A DNA stretch of 35,134 nt, taken from NCBI GenBank assembly GCA_905233425.1, contig CAJOEC010000036.1, positions 1-35,134 of the forward strand. Direction: 5' to 3'. Positions 6,840 to 15,485 of the stretch are shown in pieces. Both the position numbers and the translations under genes were made by a program. Below the pieces are notes generated by a model. It was not told where the DNA came from. It did no database searches and was given only the letters and a program-made list of their open reading frames with translations. The stretch comes from an uncultured Prevotella sp. GTDB taxonomy: Bacteria > Bacteroidota > Bacteroidia > Bacteroidales > Bacteroidaceae. Each line of letters begins with the position of its first letter. The first letter of the stretch is position 1.

Positions 6840-8834
6840 TCACTTGTCGCTTATCACTTCCATCTGGCAGTTCTTGCAGTCGAAGCGCAGTCGGAAGCGT
6901 CGTCCGTTGGCCAGGCTGAGGAACAGCGGCTCGCGCCATGTCGGAGGTGTGCCCCCGTGGCGTGTGCAGTGGCCCAGGGCGTAGCGCAGACAGTGGCGGC
7001 ACACCATCAGCACCTTCTCCCCCTCGGGTTCCTGAAGCTCGAATGCCGGGGCCGTCTCAATGCCCTGCTGTCTGTAGAACTCTCGTGCCACCTTATTCGC
7101 CACATTGAGCATGTACGCTTTTGAGTTGAGTGTTAAGAGTTGAGGGTTAAGTGTTGAGTGTTGAGTGTTGAGGGTTGGGTGTTGAGTGTTGAGCGTTGAG
7201 TGTTGAGTGTTGAGAGACTTTACACTCTTGGCGGTTGGGGTATAGTCACTCGATTCCACCGCTTTTCTTCGCAGTTCGGACAGTCTGCTGGCGGGTATGA
7301 ACCAGTCGAATTCCTCCGGCAGTATCACTTCCACACACTCGTAAGGTGTGTTGCCCAGCTTGCTCAGTTCGCGTACAATATTCTCGCGTTGCGGCTTCAT
7401 CGCCTTCTGGTGTTCACACACTATCTCACTTCTCTCTCCTCTTTCCTCTCTCCTCTCTCCTCTTTGCTCATTCCTCTCTCCTCTCTCCTCTTTCCTCTCT
7501 CCTCTCAAATCTCTTCTCTCTCCTCTCTCCACAACATCCAGCCTGAATCCGTCGTCGGTGATGTCGAGTATCATGGTGACGGGTATTTTCCTCTCGGCAC
7601 TCTTTACTGCGAGCAGCCGCTCCAGTGCCTGGTCGTTGTTGCGGTAGAGCCTTGTCCCCCGCCGTAGTGTCGGCGGCAGTTGTCCCGCCACCGTCAGTCG
7701 GTTGCCGTCGGCGCGGTTCACGCGGAAGCCCTGCAGCTCACGGTTGTCGTCGATGAAGCACAGGCCGTCGCCATTGGCTATTCTGTTGAGTGTTGAGTGT
7801 TGAATCTCAAAAGTCTTGTCACTCAACTTGTCGGCTATGCCCACGAACTCCCCCATGGCCTTTGGCGTGTCGGGTGAGAAGATGTCCTGCTGCCGTCCGT
7901 GCAGGAAGAACGTGGTGTATCCTCGGTTGAACGTCTTTCGCAGGTCGGGGGTGAACGAGTATCGGCAATGACCCCGCGACGCCCGCTCATAGTCGTCGGG
8001 GTGGCTGGCAATGAAGCTGTCGAGCAGTTGGCTGTAGGCCGCCGTCACGTTCTTCACGTAGCCGATGTCCTTCAGCCTCCCCTCAATCTTCAGCGATGTC
8101 GCCCCGGCCTCAATCAGCTCTGCTATGTGTCCGCTCTGGTTCAGGTCTTTCAGCGACAGCAGGTAGCGTGCCCGTTGTATCGTTCGCCCGTCGCTGTCTG
8201 TCAGGTCGAACTTCATGCGGCACATCTGGGCACATTCGCCTCGGTTTGCCGACCTTCCGAAGCAATGTTGGGAGGCGTAGCACTGTCCGCTGTAGCTCAC
8301 ACACAGCGCACCGTGGACGAACACCTCTAACTCCACGTCGGACACCTGCCGGTGTATCGCTGCTATCTCTTCTGCCGACAGCTCGCGTGCCAGCACCACG
8401 CGGCTTGCTCCCATGTCGCGCAGCCATCCCACCTTCTCGGCCGTGCGGTTGTCAGTCTGTGTCGAGGCGTGCAGCTGTAGGGGCAGCCCCTCCTCCTTCA
8501 CCGTCACGGGCACGGTCATGTCCTGGAACAGCACCGCGTCGGCATCCGCCGCTGCTATCTGGCGCAGCAGACGGCGCAGCAAGGGAAGTTCGTCGTCGTA
8601 GACGATAGTGTTCACCGTGACATACACCCTGGCCCCGTACTGGTGGGCATACTGGCACAGCCTCTCAATGTCGTCAATGCTGTTTCCCGCCGCAGCCCTT
8701 GCCCCGAACTGCGGCGCACCGATATACACCGCGTCGGCGCCATGGTCGATGGCGGCAATGCCGCAGGCAACATCGCGGGCGGGCGACAGCAGTTCCAACT
8801 GCCGTTTCTTGTGCGAGTGAGTCGTGTAGTCCAC
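6840..8834 (-). CDS. U32 family peptidase / tRNA-hydroxylation-type protein with repeat-derived inserts
   Basis: The protein has the U32 hallmarks: LELLSPARDVACGIAAIDHG and AVYIGAPQFGAR near the N-terminus, the FVHGALCVSYSGQCY signature, several conserved Cys (CFGRSANRGECAQMCR), and a C-terminal Cys-rich segment. Relatives include collagenase-type U32 peptidases and TrhP/RlhA, which act in RNA hydroxylation, so peptidase activity is not assured. I place the start at GTG 8834 (664 aa). The longer ATG at 8930 would begin upstream of the promoter box at 8855-8862, and the residues after the GTG lead straight into the conserved start. Two low-complexity inserts are coded by repeats: an Arg/Glu/Gly-rich one (7430-7530) and a Thr/Leu/Asn/Gln/His-rich one (7122-7214). 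A shorter one lies near 7785-7803. Confidence 0.85.
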   Translation of the reverse strand: MDYTTHSHKKRQLELLSPARDVACGIAAIDHGADAVYIGAPQFGARAAAGNSIDDIERLCQYAHQYGARVYVTVNTIVYDDELPLLRRLLRQIAAADADAVLFQDMTVPVTVKEEGLPLQLHASTQTDNRTAEKVGWLRDMGASRVVLARELSAEEIAAIHRQVSDVELEVFVHGALCVSYSGQCYASQHCFGRSANRGECAQMCRMKFDLTDSDGRTIQRARYLLSLKDLNQSGHIAELIEAGATSLKIEGRLKDIGYVKNVTAAYSQLLDSFIASHPDDYERASRGHCRYSFTPDLRKTFNRGYTTFFLHGRQQDIFSPDTPKAMGEFVGIADKLSDKTFEIQHSTLNRIANGDGLCFIDDNRELQGFRVNRADGNRLTVAGQLPPTLRRGTRLYRNNDQALERLLAVKSAERKIPVTMILDITDDGFRLDVVERGERRDLRGERKEERGERNEQRGERREERGERSEIVCEHQKAMKPQRENIVRELSKLGNTPYECVEVILPEEFDWFIPASRLSELRRKAVESSDYTPTAKSVKSLNTQHSTLNTQHPTLNTQHSTLNPQLLTLNSKAYMLNVANKVAREFYRQQGIETAPAFELQEPEGEKVLMVCRHCLRYALGHCTRHGGTPPTWREPLFLSLANGRRFRLRFDCKNCQMEVISDK
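7122..7214 (-). repeat. In-frame CAACACTCAACACT microsatellite in the U32 gene
   Basis: Read on the coding strand, about nine steps of CAACACTCAA or CAACCCTCAA encode repeated LNTQHSTLNT-type residues between the main domain and the C-terminal Cys-rich domain. A two-step relict is at 7785-7803 in the same gene. Confidence 0.85.
7430..7530 (-). repeat. In-frame GAGAGGAGAGAGGAAAGAGG purine repeat in the U32 gene
   Basis: Read on the coding strand, a purine-only tract of about 100 bp with 7-8 bp steps encodes alternating RGER and EERGE residues (about 30 highly charged residues). It is a different repeat class from the CAACACTCAA tract but sits in the same gene. Confidence 0.85.
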
Positions 8835-8854
8835 TTGTTTTACCTTTTTCGTGG

Positions 8855-8862
8855 CAAAGGTA
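8855..8862 (-). promoter_or_regulatory. -7 box of the U32 peptidase promoter
   Basis: The minus strand reads TACCTTTG, an exact TAnnTTTG. Transcription would start near 8850, a leader of about 15 nt before the GTG at 8834. The -33 region is not clear. The box rules out the longer reading frame start at 8930. Confidence 0.6.
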
Positions 8863-8978
8863 CGAAAAAAAACTTGTAAATCCCGCTCACTCCCTCGCCC
8901 GCAACAGGAAATGTGCGTTTTCCAGTGCATTTTTATGTTTTTTTACACAAGATGCACCCCTGTTAGCCCTAAATTTCG

Positions 8979-8986
8979 TATCTTTG
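8979..8986 (+). promoter_or_regulatory. -7 box of the Rpn nuclease promoter
   Basis: TATCTTTG matches TAnnTTTG, with a weak -33 (TGTTAG, about 8961). It is arranged divergently with the U32 promoter in the 179-bp gap. ATG 9014 follows after a leader of about 22 nt. Confidence 0.6.
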
Positions 8987-9013
8987 CACCCGCGATTTAG
9001 AAGCAATACAACT

Positions 9014-9982
9014 ATGGGAAAGTATTTAGACCCGAAAGCCGACCTGACTTTCAAGAAGATATTCGGCGAGCACAAGCGCCTCGTCATCAGTCTGCTGAAC
9101 GCCATGCTCCCACTGAAGGACGACGAGCGAGTGGAGAGCATCGAATACTGGCCAGCCGAGAAGATTCCCGACAGGACGGAAGCCGAGAAATACAGCATCG
9201 TGGACGTGTGCTGCAAGGACAACAAGCAGCGCGAGTTTATTGTGGAGATGCAAATGACGTGGACGGACTCGTTCAAGAGGCGCGTGCTGCTCAACGCCTC
9301 GAAAGCATACGTCGCACAGACGAAGAAGGGCGACGACTATGAACTCCTGCAGCCTGTCTATGCCCTTAACTTCGTCAATGCTGAGTTCATGAAAAACGTG
9401 GGCGATTATTATCATTACTACCATATAGTCCACGACAAGTACACCGACGAGGTGATTGACGGCCTGCAACTTATCTTCGTGGAACTTCCGAAGTTCAAGC
9501 CCCAGACGTTCAGCGAGAGGAAGATGCAGGTGCTCTGGCTTCGTTTCCTCACCGAAATCAACGAGAACACGCAGGAAGTTCCCGCCGAGCTGTTGGAAAA
9601 TGAGGAGGTTAGCGAAGCTCTCGAAATCGTGGAGCGGGCAGCGTTCAACGATGCCGAAATGCGAGCCTACGACAAGTTCTGGGATAACGTCAGCGTGCAG
9701 AAGACGTTAGATAATGCCCGTAAACGCGAGATTGCCGCAATAAAGCGAGATTCCGAAAAGGCCATAGCAGAGGCCAAAGCTGAGGCCGAGGAAGCCAAAG
9801 CTGAGGCCGAGGAAGCAAAAGCTGAGGCTGAGGAAGCAAAAGCTGAAGCTGAGGAAGCCAATGCAAAGCTAAAGCAGAAGAACATCGACACTGCCCGTAA
9901 GTTGAAGGACATGAACTTGATGACCACTGCGCAGATTGCCGAAGTCACAGGATTGTCAAACGCAGAAATCGAGGCGCTGTAA
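9014..9982 (+). CDS. Rpn family recombination-promoting nuclease / PD-(D/E)XK transposase-like protein
   Basis: This 322-residue protein begins with the family opening [14 protein letters not shown]. Its PD-(D/E)XK core follows as SIVDVCCKD (Asp64) and EFIVEMQ (Glu78, Gln80). Relatives (YhgA/RpnA) promote RecA-independent recombination and nick DNA; in Bacteroidales they are abundant, multicopy and often near repeats. After the nuclease domain comes a long charged helix (about 233-290) containing AKAEAEE heptads coded by an exact 21-bp repeat, then a short C-terminal helix-turn-helix-like segment ([20 protein letters not shown]). The gene has its own promoter and stands alone between the U32 gene and prfC. 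Confidence 0.85.
   Translation: MGKYLDPKADLTFKKIFGEHKRLVISLLNAMLPLKDDERVESIEYWPAEKIPDRTEAEKYSIVDVCCKDNKQREFIVEMQMTWTDSFKRRVLLNASKAYVAQTKKGDDYELLQPVYALNFVNAEFMKNVGDYYHYYHIVHDKYTDEVIDGLQLIFVELPKFKPQTFSERKMQVLWLRFLTEINENTQEVPAELLENEEVSEALEIVERAAFNDAEMRAYDKFWDNVSVQKTLDNARKREIAAIKRDSEKAIAEAKAEAEEAKAEAEEAKAEAEEAKAEAEEANAKLKQKNIDTARKLKDMNLMTTAQIAEVTGLSNAEIEAL
9773..9856 (+). repeat. Four 21-bp repeats coding coiled-coil heptads
   Basis: Units start at 9773, 9794, 9815 and 9836, each GCCAAAGCTGAGGCCGAGGA-like with a few synonymous changes. Each encodes exactly one AKAEAEE heptad, so gain or loss of units would lengthen or shorten the coiled coil without a frameshift. Confidence 0.9.
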
Positions 9983-10033
9983 TTTTCCACTCATTTATTC
10001 TCCGAAATCGTTTTTTCGTTCCGACTTTTTTCG

Positions 10034-10041
10034 TACCTTTG
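10034..10041 (+). promoter_or_regulatory. -7 box of the prfC promoter
   Basis: TACCTTTG is an exact TAnnTTTG. It ends only 9 bp before the ATG at 10051, so the transcript would have almost no leader. This also argues against the upstream ATG at 10039, which overlaps the box. Confidence 0.6.
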
Positions 10042-10050
10042 CACCCGATT

Positions 10051-11697
10051 ATGAACCAGGAGATAGAACGCAGGCGAACATTCGCCATTATTTCGCACCC
10101 CGATGCTGGAAAGACCACGCTGACCGAGAAATTCCTGCTCTTCGGCGGGCAGATCCAGGTGGCAGGGGCAGTGAAGAACAACAAAATCAGGAAGACAGCT
10201 ACGTCGGACTGGATGGACATCGAGAAGCAAAGGGGCATCTCGGTGTCGACGTCGGTAATGGAGTTTGACTATGTGGCCCCATCCAAAACTTCCCGAGGGG
10301 AGGCTTCCGATGCTGCCACTTCCCCCACTGGGGGTATTGATGGGGGGCTTCTTTACAAGGTGAACATTCTCGACACGCCTGGCCACCAGGACTTTGCCGA
10401 GGACACGTTCCGCACACTTACCGCCGTCGACTCGGCCATAATTGTGGTGGACGGGGCGAAAGGCGTTGAGACGCAGACGCGGAAGCTGATGACCGTATGC
10501 CGCATGAGGCAGACACCCGTCATAGTGTTCATCAACAAGATGGACCGCGAGGGCCGCGACCCCTTCGACCTCCTCGACGAGCTGGAGCAGGAGCTGGAAA
10601 TCAAGGTTCGCCCGCTGAGCTGGCCCATCAACCAGGGGGCGAAATTCAAGGGTGTGTATAATATATATGAGCAGAAGCTCGACCTCTTCACCCCCGACAA
10701 GCAGCGGGTGACGGAGAAGGTGGAGGTGGACATCGGCAGCGAGGAGCTTGACAAGAGGGTAGGGGAGCGCGATGCAGAAAAGCTGCGCGAAGACCTTGAA
10801 CTTGTCGAGGGAGTCTACCCTGAGTTCGATGTCGAAGCCTACCGTCGTGCCGAGGTGGCGCCGGTGTTCTTCGGCTCGGCACTCAATAATTTCGGCGTGC
10901 AGGAACTGCTCAACTGCTTCGTTGAGATTGCCCCGTCGCCCCGCCCGACGAAGGCCGAGGAGCGCGAGGTGACACCCGAGGAGCCGCGGTTCACGGGCTT
11001 CATCTTCAAGATCACGGCCAACATCGACCCCAACCACCGCTCGTGCATAGCCTTCTGCAAGGTGTGCTCGGGGCGTTTCCAGCGCAACGTGCCCTACCTG
11101 CACGTGCGCCAGGGGAAGACCATGCGCTTCACCTCGCCGACGCAGTTCATGGCCCAGCGCAAGTCGACTATCGACGAGGCTTGGCCGGGCGACATCGTCG
11201 GACTGCCCGACACGGGCGGGCTGTTCAAGATTGGCGACACGCTGACCGAGGGTGAGCAGTTGCACTTCCGCGGGTTGCCATCGTTCTCGCCCGAGCTGTT
11301 CAAGTATATTGAGAATGACGACCCGATGAGGGCGAAGCAGCTGCAGAAAGGGATCGACCAGCTGATGGACGAGGGCGTTGCCCAGCTGTTTGTCAACCAG
11401 TTCAACAACCGCAAGATCATCGGCACCGTCGGCCAGCTGCAGTTCGAGGTGATACAGTATCGTTTGGAGAACGAATACAACGCCCGCTGCCGCTGGGAGC
11501 CTGTACACCTGTACAAGGCCTGCTGGATTTCGGGCGACGACGAGGAGGAACTCGCGCAGTTCAAGAAGCGCAAGTACCAGTACATGGCGAAGGACAAGGA
11601 GGGGCGTGACGTGTTCCTGGCCGACAGCGGCTACATGCTGCAGATGGCTCAGCAGGACTTCAAGCACATACAGTTCCATTTCACCAGCGAGTACTGA
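10051..11697 (+). CDS. prfC: Peptide chain release factor 3 (RF3)
   Basis: RF3 is the translational GTPase that recycles RF1/RF2 from ribosomes. The 548-residue protein opens with [22 protein letters not shown] (G1), then the G2 region RGISVS, G3 DTPGH (109-113) and G4 NKMD (162-165), and continues with RF3-specific domains II and III (for example [18 protein letters not shown] and [10 protein letters not shown]). Between strand EFDYV and the G3 strand [11 protein letters not shown] there is an insert of about 25 residues (76-101) made of Ser, Thr, Gly, Ala and Asp. It is coded by a palindromic sequence at 10277-10345 and is absent from RF3 as I know it. All GTPase motifs remain. The start at 10051 fits both the promoter and the family N-terminus. 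Confidence 0.95.
   Translation: MNQEIERRRTFAIISHPDAGKTTLTEKFLLFGGQIQVAGAVKNNKIRKTATSDWMDIEKQRGISVSTSVMEFDYVAPSKTSRGEASDAATSPTGGIDGGLLYKVNILDTPGHQDFAEDTFRTLTAVDSAIIVVDGAKGVETQTRKLMTVCRMRQTPVIVFINKMDREGRDPFDLLDELEQELEIKVRPLSWPINQGAKFKGVYNIYEQKLDLFTPDKQRVTEKVEVDIGSEELDKRVGERDAEKLREDLELVEGVYPEFDVEAYRRAEVAPVFFGSALNNFGVQELLNCFVEIAPSPRPTKAEEREVTPEEPRFTGFIFKITANIDPNHRSCIAFCKVCSGRFQRNVPYLHVRQGKTMRFTSPTQFMAQRKSTIDEAWPGDIVGLPDTGGLFKIGDTLTEGEQLHFRGLPSFSPELFKYIENDDPMRAKQLQKGIDQLMDEGVAQLFVNQFNNRKIIGTVGQLQFEVIQYRLENEYNARCRWEPVHLYKACWISGDDEEELAQFKKRKYQYMAKDKEGRDVFLADSGYMLQMAQQDFKHIQFHFTSEY
10277..10345. repeat. In-frame palindromic element inside prfC
   Basis: CCCCATC (10277-10283) pairs with GATGGGG (10339-10345). 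Inside lie a TTCCC-GA-GGGGA hairpin (about 10290-10302) and a CCCCC-ACT-GGGGG hairpin (10322-10334). The length keeps the reading frame. The structure resembles dispersed palindromic elements inserted within bacterial genes (for example Rickettsia palindromic elements), but only one copy is in this window. Confidence 0.7.
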
Positions 11698-11750
11698 CGG
11701 CTTTTCACTGATTCGGATAAATGAGAGTTCCCTACGTGGTTGTTCTCGCG

Positions 11751-12716
11751 ATGAAAGACCTTATCCTACTACTCCGCCCCCACCAGTGGCTGAAGAACCT
11801 GTTTGTCTTCCTGCCGCTGTTCTTCGACCGGCATCTGCTCGATGCCGCTTTTCTGCAGTCTGCCGCGATGGCATTCCTTGCTTATAGTCTGGCGGCCAGT
11901 GGCATCTACTGCTTCAACGACATACACGACGTTGAGTCCGACCGCCGCCACCCGGAGAAATGCCACCGGCCTGTAGCCAGTGGAAGCGTGAGCAAGAGCC
12001 TGGCATACGGGCTTATGGCAGTCTGCTTCGTGGCCAGCTTCGCCATAATCGCTTGCGCGGCGATGGTATTCACAGTGATTCCCGACGCTAACGCGCCGGG
12101 CACGGTGGCGTTACAGGGCGCTCCTGACGCTAATGCGCTGGGCACGGTGGCGTTCCAGGGTACGATGCTGGCCGTTGTCATCGCTTTCTACATAGTGATG
12201 AACATTGCCTATTGTGTCCGCCTGAAGCATATTGCCCTGGTCGATGTGTTCACCATCGCCCTGGGCTTCGTGCTGCGCATCATGGCTGGAGGCTTCGCCA
12301 CGGGTGTCCGCCTGTCCCACTGGATAGTGCTTATGACGTTCCTGCTCGCGCTGTTCCTGGCCATCGCCAAGCGTCGCGACGATGTGGTGAGGTTTGAGGA
12401 GAGTGGGGTTATGGTGCGCGACATCCTAAGCCGCTACAGCGTGGCCTTCATCAACCAGGCACTGGCCATTGTGGGCAGCATCACCATAGTTTGCTACATC
12501 ATGTACACCGTGTCGCCCGAAGTGATGGAGCGGTTCAACAGCCAGTATGTCTACGTCACCTCGCTCTTTGTGCTGGCGGGAATCATCAGGTATCTGCAGC
12601 TGACCATTGTCGACGTGAAGAGCGGCAGTCCTACGAAGGTGCTGCTGAAAGACCATTTCATTCATACCTGTCTCGTGGGCTGGATTGCCGCGTTCGTCAT
12701 CATATTGTATTTCTGA
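11751..12716 (+). CDS. UbiA family prenyltransferase (decaprenyl-phosphate phosphoribosyltransferase-like)
   Basis: This multi-pass membrane protein begins LLRPHQWLKNLFVFLPLFF and carries the first Asp motif NDIHDVESDRRHP (about 56-68) followed by KCHRPVASG. The second motif region is DVFTIALGFVLRIMAGGFATG. This subgroup resembles the enzyme that joins phosphoribose (from PRPP) to a polyprenyl phosphate. Substrates in Bacteroidota are not established. ATG 11751 (321 aa) fits the family start; ATG 11721 (331 aa) is the alternative. Residues 111-138 are two tandem 14-residue copies (PDANAPGTVALQGA-like) inserted between membrane helices. The following HAD phosphatase may act in the same pathway. 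Confidence 0.8.
   Translation: MKDLILLLRPHQWLKNLFVFLPLFFDRHLLDAAFLQSAAMAFLAYSLAASGIYCFNDIHDVESDRRHPEKCHRPVASGSVSKSLAYGLMAVCFVASFAIIACAAMVFTVIPDANAPGTVALQGAPDANALGTVAFQGTMLAVVIAFYIVMNIAYCVRLKHIALVDVFTIALGFVLRIMAGGFATGVRLSHWIVLMTFLLALFLAIAKRRDDVVRFEESGVMVRDILSRYSVAFINQALAIVGSITIVCYIMYTVSPEVMERFNSQYVYVTSLFVLAGIIRYLQLTIVDVKSGSPTKVLLKDHFIHTCLVGWIAAFVIILYF
12081..12164 (+). repeat. 42-bp in-frame tandem duplication in the UbiA-family gene
   Basis: Copies at 12081-12122 and 12123-12164 differ at about nine bases and encode 14 residues each. Each copy holds a small inverted repeat around GGGCACGGTG (TAACGC/GCGTTA in the first). The insert lies in a loop between predicted membrane helices. Confidence 0.85.
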
Positions 12717-12756
12717 TAACTCCCTCTAACTCCCATTAACTCCTGCTAACTCCATG
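12717..12756 (+). repeat. 10-bp tandem repeat (TAACTCCnnn) between the UbiA and HAD genes
   Basis: Four units begin at 12717, 12727, 12737 and 12747, each TAACTCC plus three variable bases. The array starts right after the UbiA-family stop codon and its last unit contains the ATG of the HAD gene. Confidence 0.8.
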
Positions 12757-13353
12757 AAACGCTGTGTTGCTGTATTCGACTTCGACGGTACGCTGACACG
12801 TAGGGACACGCTGCCTCAGTTCATCCGCTTTGCCTGCGGGACGTGGCGTATGTGTGCCGGTTTCCTGCTCTTCTCGCCCTTGCTGGTGCTCATGAAGCTC
12901 AGTCTTTACCCCAAATGGAAGGCCAAGGAACGGTTGTTCTCGTTTTTCTTCCGTGGCATGGAGTACGGGCGGTTTGCAGAGCTGGGCCGGAGGTTTGCCG
13001 ATGTCGTCGACGGTTTCACAAGGGCCGATGTCGTAAGCCGACTTCAGCGGTATGTCGCCGACGGGGCAAAGGTCTACGTGGTAAGCGCCAGTATCGACGA
13101 GTGGGTGCGGCCGTGGTGCGAGCGTCAGGGAGTCAGCGGTGTGCTTAGCACGAAAATTGAGGTTGGAAGCAACGGTCTGCTCACTGGTCGGCTGCTTTCC
13201 AAGAACTGCTACGGACAGGAGAAGGTGAACCAGCTGATGGAAGTTGAGCCGGAAAGGAATGAATACACCCTCCATGCCTACGGCGACAGCCGGGGCGACA
13301 AGGAGATGATAGACTTCGCCGACAAAGGAACATACGTACAGAATAGTGAATAG
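12754..13353 (+). CDS. HAD-IB family phosphatase
   Basis: This 199-residue protein has the four HAD motifs: DFDGTLT with nucleophile Asp9 and Asp11, motif II VSAS, a conserved Lys (KNCYGQEK region), and motif IV YGDSRGDKEM. An internal hydrophobic stretch (about 29-50, MCAGFLLFSPLLVLMKL) suggests membrane association, as in the IB subgroup related to SerB and to phospholipid or prenyl phosphatases. It follows the UbiA gene closely, so a polyprenyl-linked substrate is an attractive inference. Its stop codon lies within a TAGTGAATAGTTAATAG microsatellite that runs into the antiporter gene. Confidence 0.85.
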   Translation: MKRCVAVFDFDGTLTRRDTLPQFIRFACGTWRMCAGFLLFSPLLVLMKLSLYPKWKAKERLFSFFFRGMEYGRFAELGRRFADVVDGFTRADVVSRLQRYVADGAKVYVVSASIDEWVRPWCERQGVSGVLSTKIEVGSNGLLTGRLLSKNCYGQEKVNQLMEVEPERNEYTLHAYGDSRGDKEMIDFADKGTYVQNSE

Positions 13354-13367
13354 TTAATAGTTATGAG

Positions 13368-14642
13368 ATGAAACGCGGATTGATTGCCCTCTCCCCCCTG
13401 ATGGTGTTCGTCATCCTCTACTTGGTGACGAGCATTGTGGCTGGTGACTTCTACCGTATGCCCATCACCGTGGCCTTTCTCGCTGCCTCTGTCTACGCCG
13501 TTTGCATAGGACGGGGGACATTGAAAAGCCGTGTCGATACGTTCAGCCGTGGCGCTGGCAACTCGCAGATCATGCTCATGATATGGATTTTCATGCTCTC
13601 GGGTGTCTTCGCCAACTCGGCCAAAGTGATGGGCAGCGTCGATGCCACCGTGCAGCTGATGCTCACCCTGCTGCCCTCCCACATGCTGCTTGCCGGACTG
13701 TTCATGGCCGCGTGCTTCGTGTCGCTGAGCATAGGCACCAGCGTGGGCACCATCGTAGCCCTCACCCCCATTGCCGCCGGAGTGGCCGGGCAGACGGGTA
13801 GCGACGTGGCGATGGTGACGGCGGCGGTCGTCGGCGGCTCGTTCTTCGGCGACAACCTCTCGTTCATCAGTGACACAACTATCGTCGCCACCCAGACGCA
13901 GGGATGCCGCATGAGCGACAAGTTCCGTGTAAACTCGTTCATCGTCTTGCCGGCGGCATTCATCATCCTCATGCTCTACGTCGTACTGGGCAGCGACATG
14001 AACGCCCCCGCCGACGCCGGTACTGCCGACTTCTGGCTGGTGCTGCCCTATATAGCGGTGCTTGCCACGGCCATGCTGGGCATCAATGTCATGGCGGTGC
14101 TCACCTTGGGAATTGTGCTCACGGGTATGGTGGGACTGTTCACCGGGGCTTTCGCCAATGTCTATTCCTGGATGCAGGCCATGGGCGAGGGCATAGTGTC
14201 GATGGGCGAACTGATTATCATCACCATGCTTGCCGGCGGACTGTTGGAGACGGTAAAGCAGATGGGGGGCATCGACTTCATCATCACCAGCCTCACACGC
14301 CACATCACCGGTAAGCGCAAGGCCGAACTGGTGATAGGGGCGCTGGTGAGCGTGGTGAACCTCTGCACGGCCAGCAACACCGTGGCCATCATCACTGTCG
14401 CCGACATTGCCCGCCAGATAGGCCGGCGCTTCCATCTCGACCCCCGCAAATGCGCATCGCTGCTCGACACATTCTCGTGTACCGTTCAAGGGCTCGTGCC
14501 CTACGGGGCACAGCTGCTCATGGCCGCCGGACTGGCTTCCATCAGTCCAGTGAGCATCATCCCCCACCTCTACTATCCCATGGCCATCGGCATGGCGGCA
14601 CTATTGGCCATAATTTTCCGATACCCAAGAAGATATTCATGA
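13368..14642 (+). CDS. NhaC family Na+/H+ antiporter
   Basis: This 424-residue, strongly hydrophobic protein has about 11 predicted membrane helices. The NhaC-type core includes GTSVGTIVALTPIAAGVA and VVGGSFFGDNLSFISDTTI, with Asp residues in a membrane context, and a later repeat-like half (NLCTASNTVAIITVADIAR). It would exchange Na+ (or another solute) for H+ across the inner membrane; family members also include malate-lactate antiporters, so the substrate is not fixed. It starts 14 bp after the HAD gene, and the next gene starts 6 bp after its stop codon. Confidence 0.88.
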   Translation: MKRGLIALSPLMVFVILYLVTSIVAGDFYRMPITVAFLAASVYAVCIGRGTLKSRVDTFSRGAGNSQIMLMIWIFMLSGVFANSAKVMGSVDATVQLMLTLLPSHMLLAGLFMAACFVSLSIGTSVGTIVALTPIAAGVAGQTGSDVAMVTAAVVGGSFFGDNLSFISDTTIVATQTQGCRMSDKFRVNSFIVLPAAFIILMLYVVLGSDMNAPADAGTADFWLVLPYIAVLATAMLGINVMAVLTLGIVLTGMVGLFTGAFANVYSWMQAMGEGIVSMGELIIITMLAGGLLETVKQMGGIDFIITSLTRHITGKRKAELVIGALVSVVNLCTASNTVAIITVADIARQIGRRFHLDPRKCASLLDTFSCTVQGLVPYGAQLLMAAGLASISPVSIIPHLYYPMAIGMAALLAIIFRYPRRYS

Positions 14643-14648
14643 ACGACT

Positions 14649-15440
14649 ATGGATATAATTGCCCGTAATTTTTTCCGTCTGCTGCGTGCCGGTGCGTTCC
14701 ACACAGAAGAGACTGTGGAACCCATGTCGGCATGGAAATGGAACAGAGCTTACCACCTTGCCATGGTGCATGGCGTTGAGGCCGAGACATGGGCCGGCAT
14801 CAGGCGTCTTGAAGAACAGTTTTTCATGCGGCTCACCGACGAGCAGCGCAAACAGTGGGAACGGAGTGCCACCGACGCACGTCCCACTGCCAGCACACCC
14901 CTGCCCTCGCGCTTGGAAAAGAAGCTGCGCCGCATGGAGGACGATGCCGACAGCCTGGCCGGTGCCACTTTCGTGTTTTTCAGAAGGATGGTGGTGCTGT
15001 CGCAGAGCATGCTCACCGCCGACCGGTGGGTGCGCCAGCTGCTGTCGTTAGCCACGCCGCTGCGAACCGATGCCCTGCGCATAGACCGCGAGCAGATAGA
15101 GGACTGGGCTGAGGAACTCGACATGGACCGCATGTTGCAGCTACAGGGGGCACTACTCACCCGTTTGATGGGCATCGACGAGAAACGGCTGCCTTTCAGC
15201 CTTACGCTCGACGAAAAGGAATGCGACGAGATGGTTGAGGACACAGTGGCAACCATCGCCGCCACCACCCACCAGTGGGAGTTTGCCCAGGGCAGCAACA
15301 TCTTCGTGCACAACAGCAGTTCGAAGGCCATGTACTGGCAGGCACGCCATTCAGTCCGCTATCTGAAATACCATCCAGCGGCAAGCATCAGCTCATTCTT
15401 CTCGTCGTTCATGCAGTCGCTGACGAACATCGAGGAGTAA
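14649..15440 (+). CDS. Hypothetical protein
   Basis: This 263-residue, mostly helical, soluble-looking protein has no signal peptide or clear membrane helix. The N-terminus (NFFRLLRAGAF, then EPMSAWKWNR) resembles openings I associate with uncharacterised Bacteroidales proteins, but I cannot name a family. The C-terminal half contains a DEKECDEMVEDTVATIAA helix and ends in a Ser/Phe-rich stretch. It is 6 bp after the antiporter gene and probably belongs to that transcript. Codon use matches neighbours, so it is a real gene. Confidence 0.7.
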   Translation: MDIIARNFFRLLRAGAFHTEETVEPMSAWKWNRAYHLAMVHGVEAETWAGIRRLEEQFFMRLTDEQRKQWERSATDARPTASTPLPSRLEKKLRRMEDDADSLAGATFVFFRRMVVLSQSMLTADRWVRQLLSLATPLRTDALRIDREQIEDWAEELDMDRMLQLQGALLTRLMGIDEKRLPFSLTLDEKECDEMVEDTVATIAATTHQWEFAQGSNIFVHNSSSKAMYWQARHSVRYLKYHPAASISSFFSSFMQSLTNIEE

Positions 15441-15444
15441 AGAC

Positions 15445-15484
<40 letters not shown>

Positions 15485-15485
15485 T

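Noticed and set aside
8835..8930. Longer N-terminus for the U32 protein from ATG 8930
   Set aside because: It would start upstream of the promoter -7 box, and the extra 32 residues do not resemble the family.
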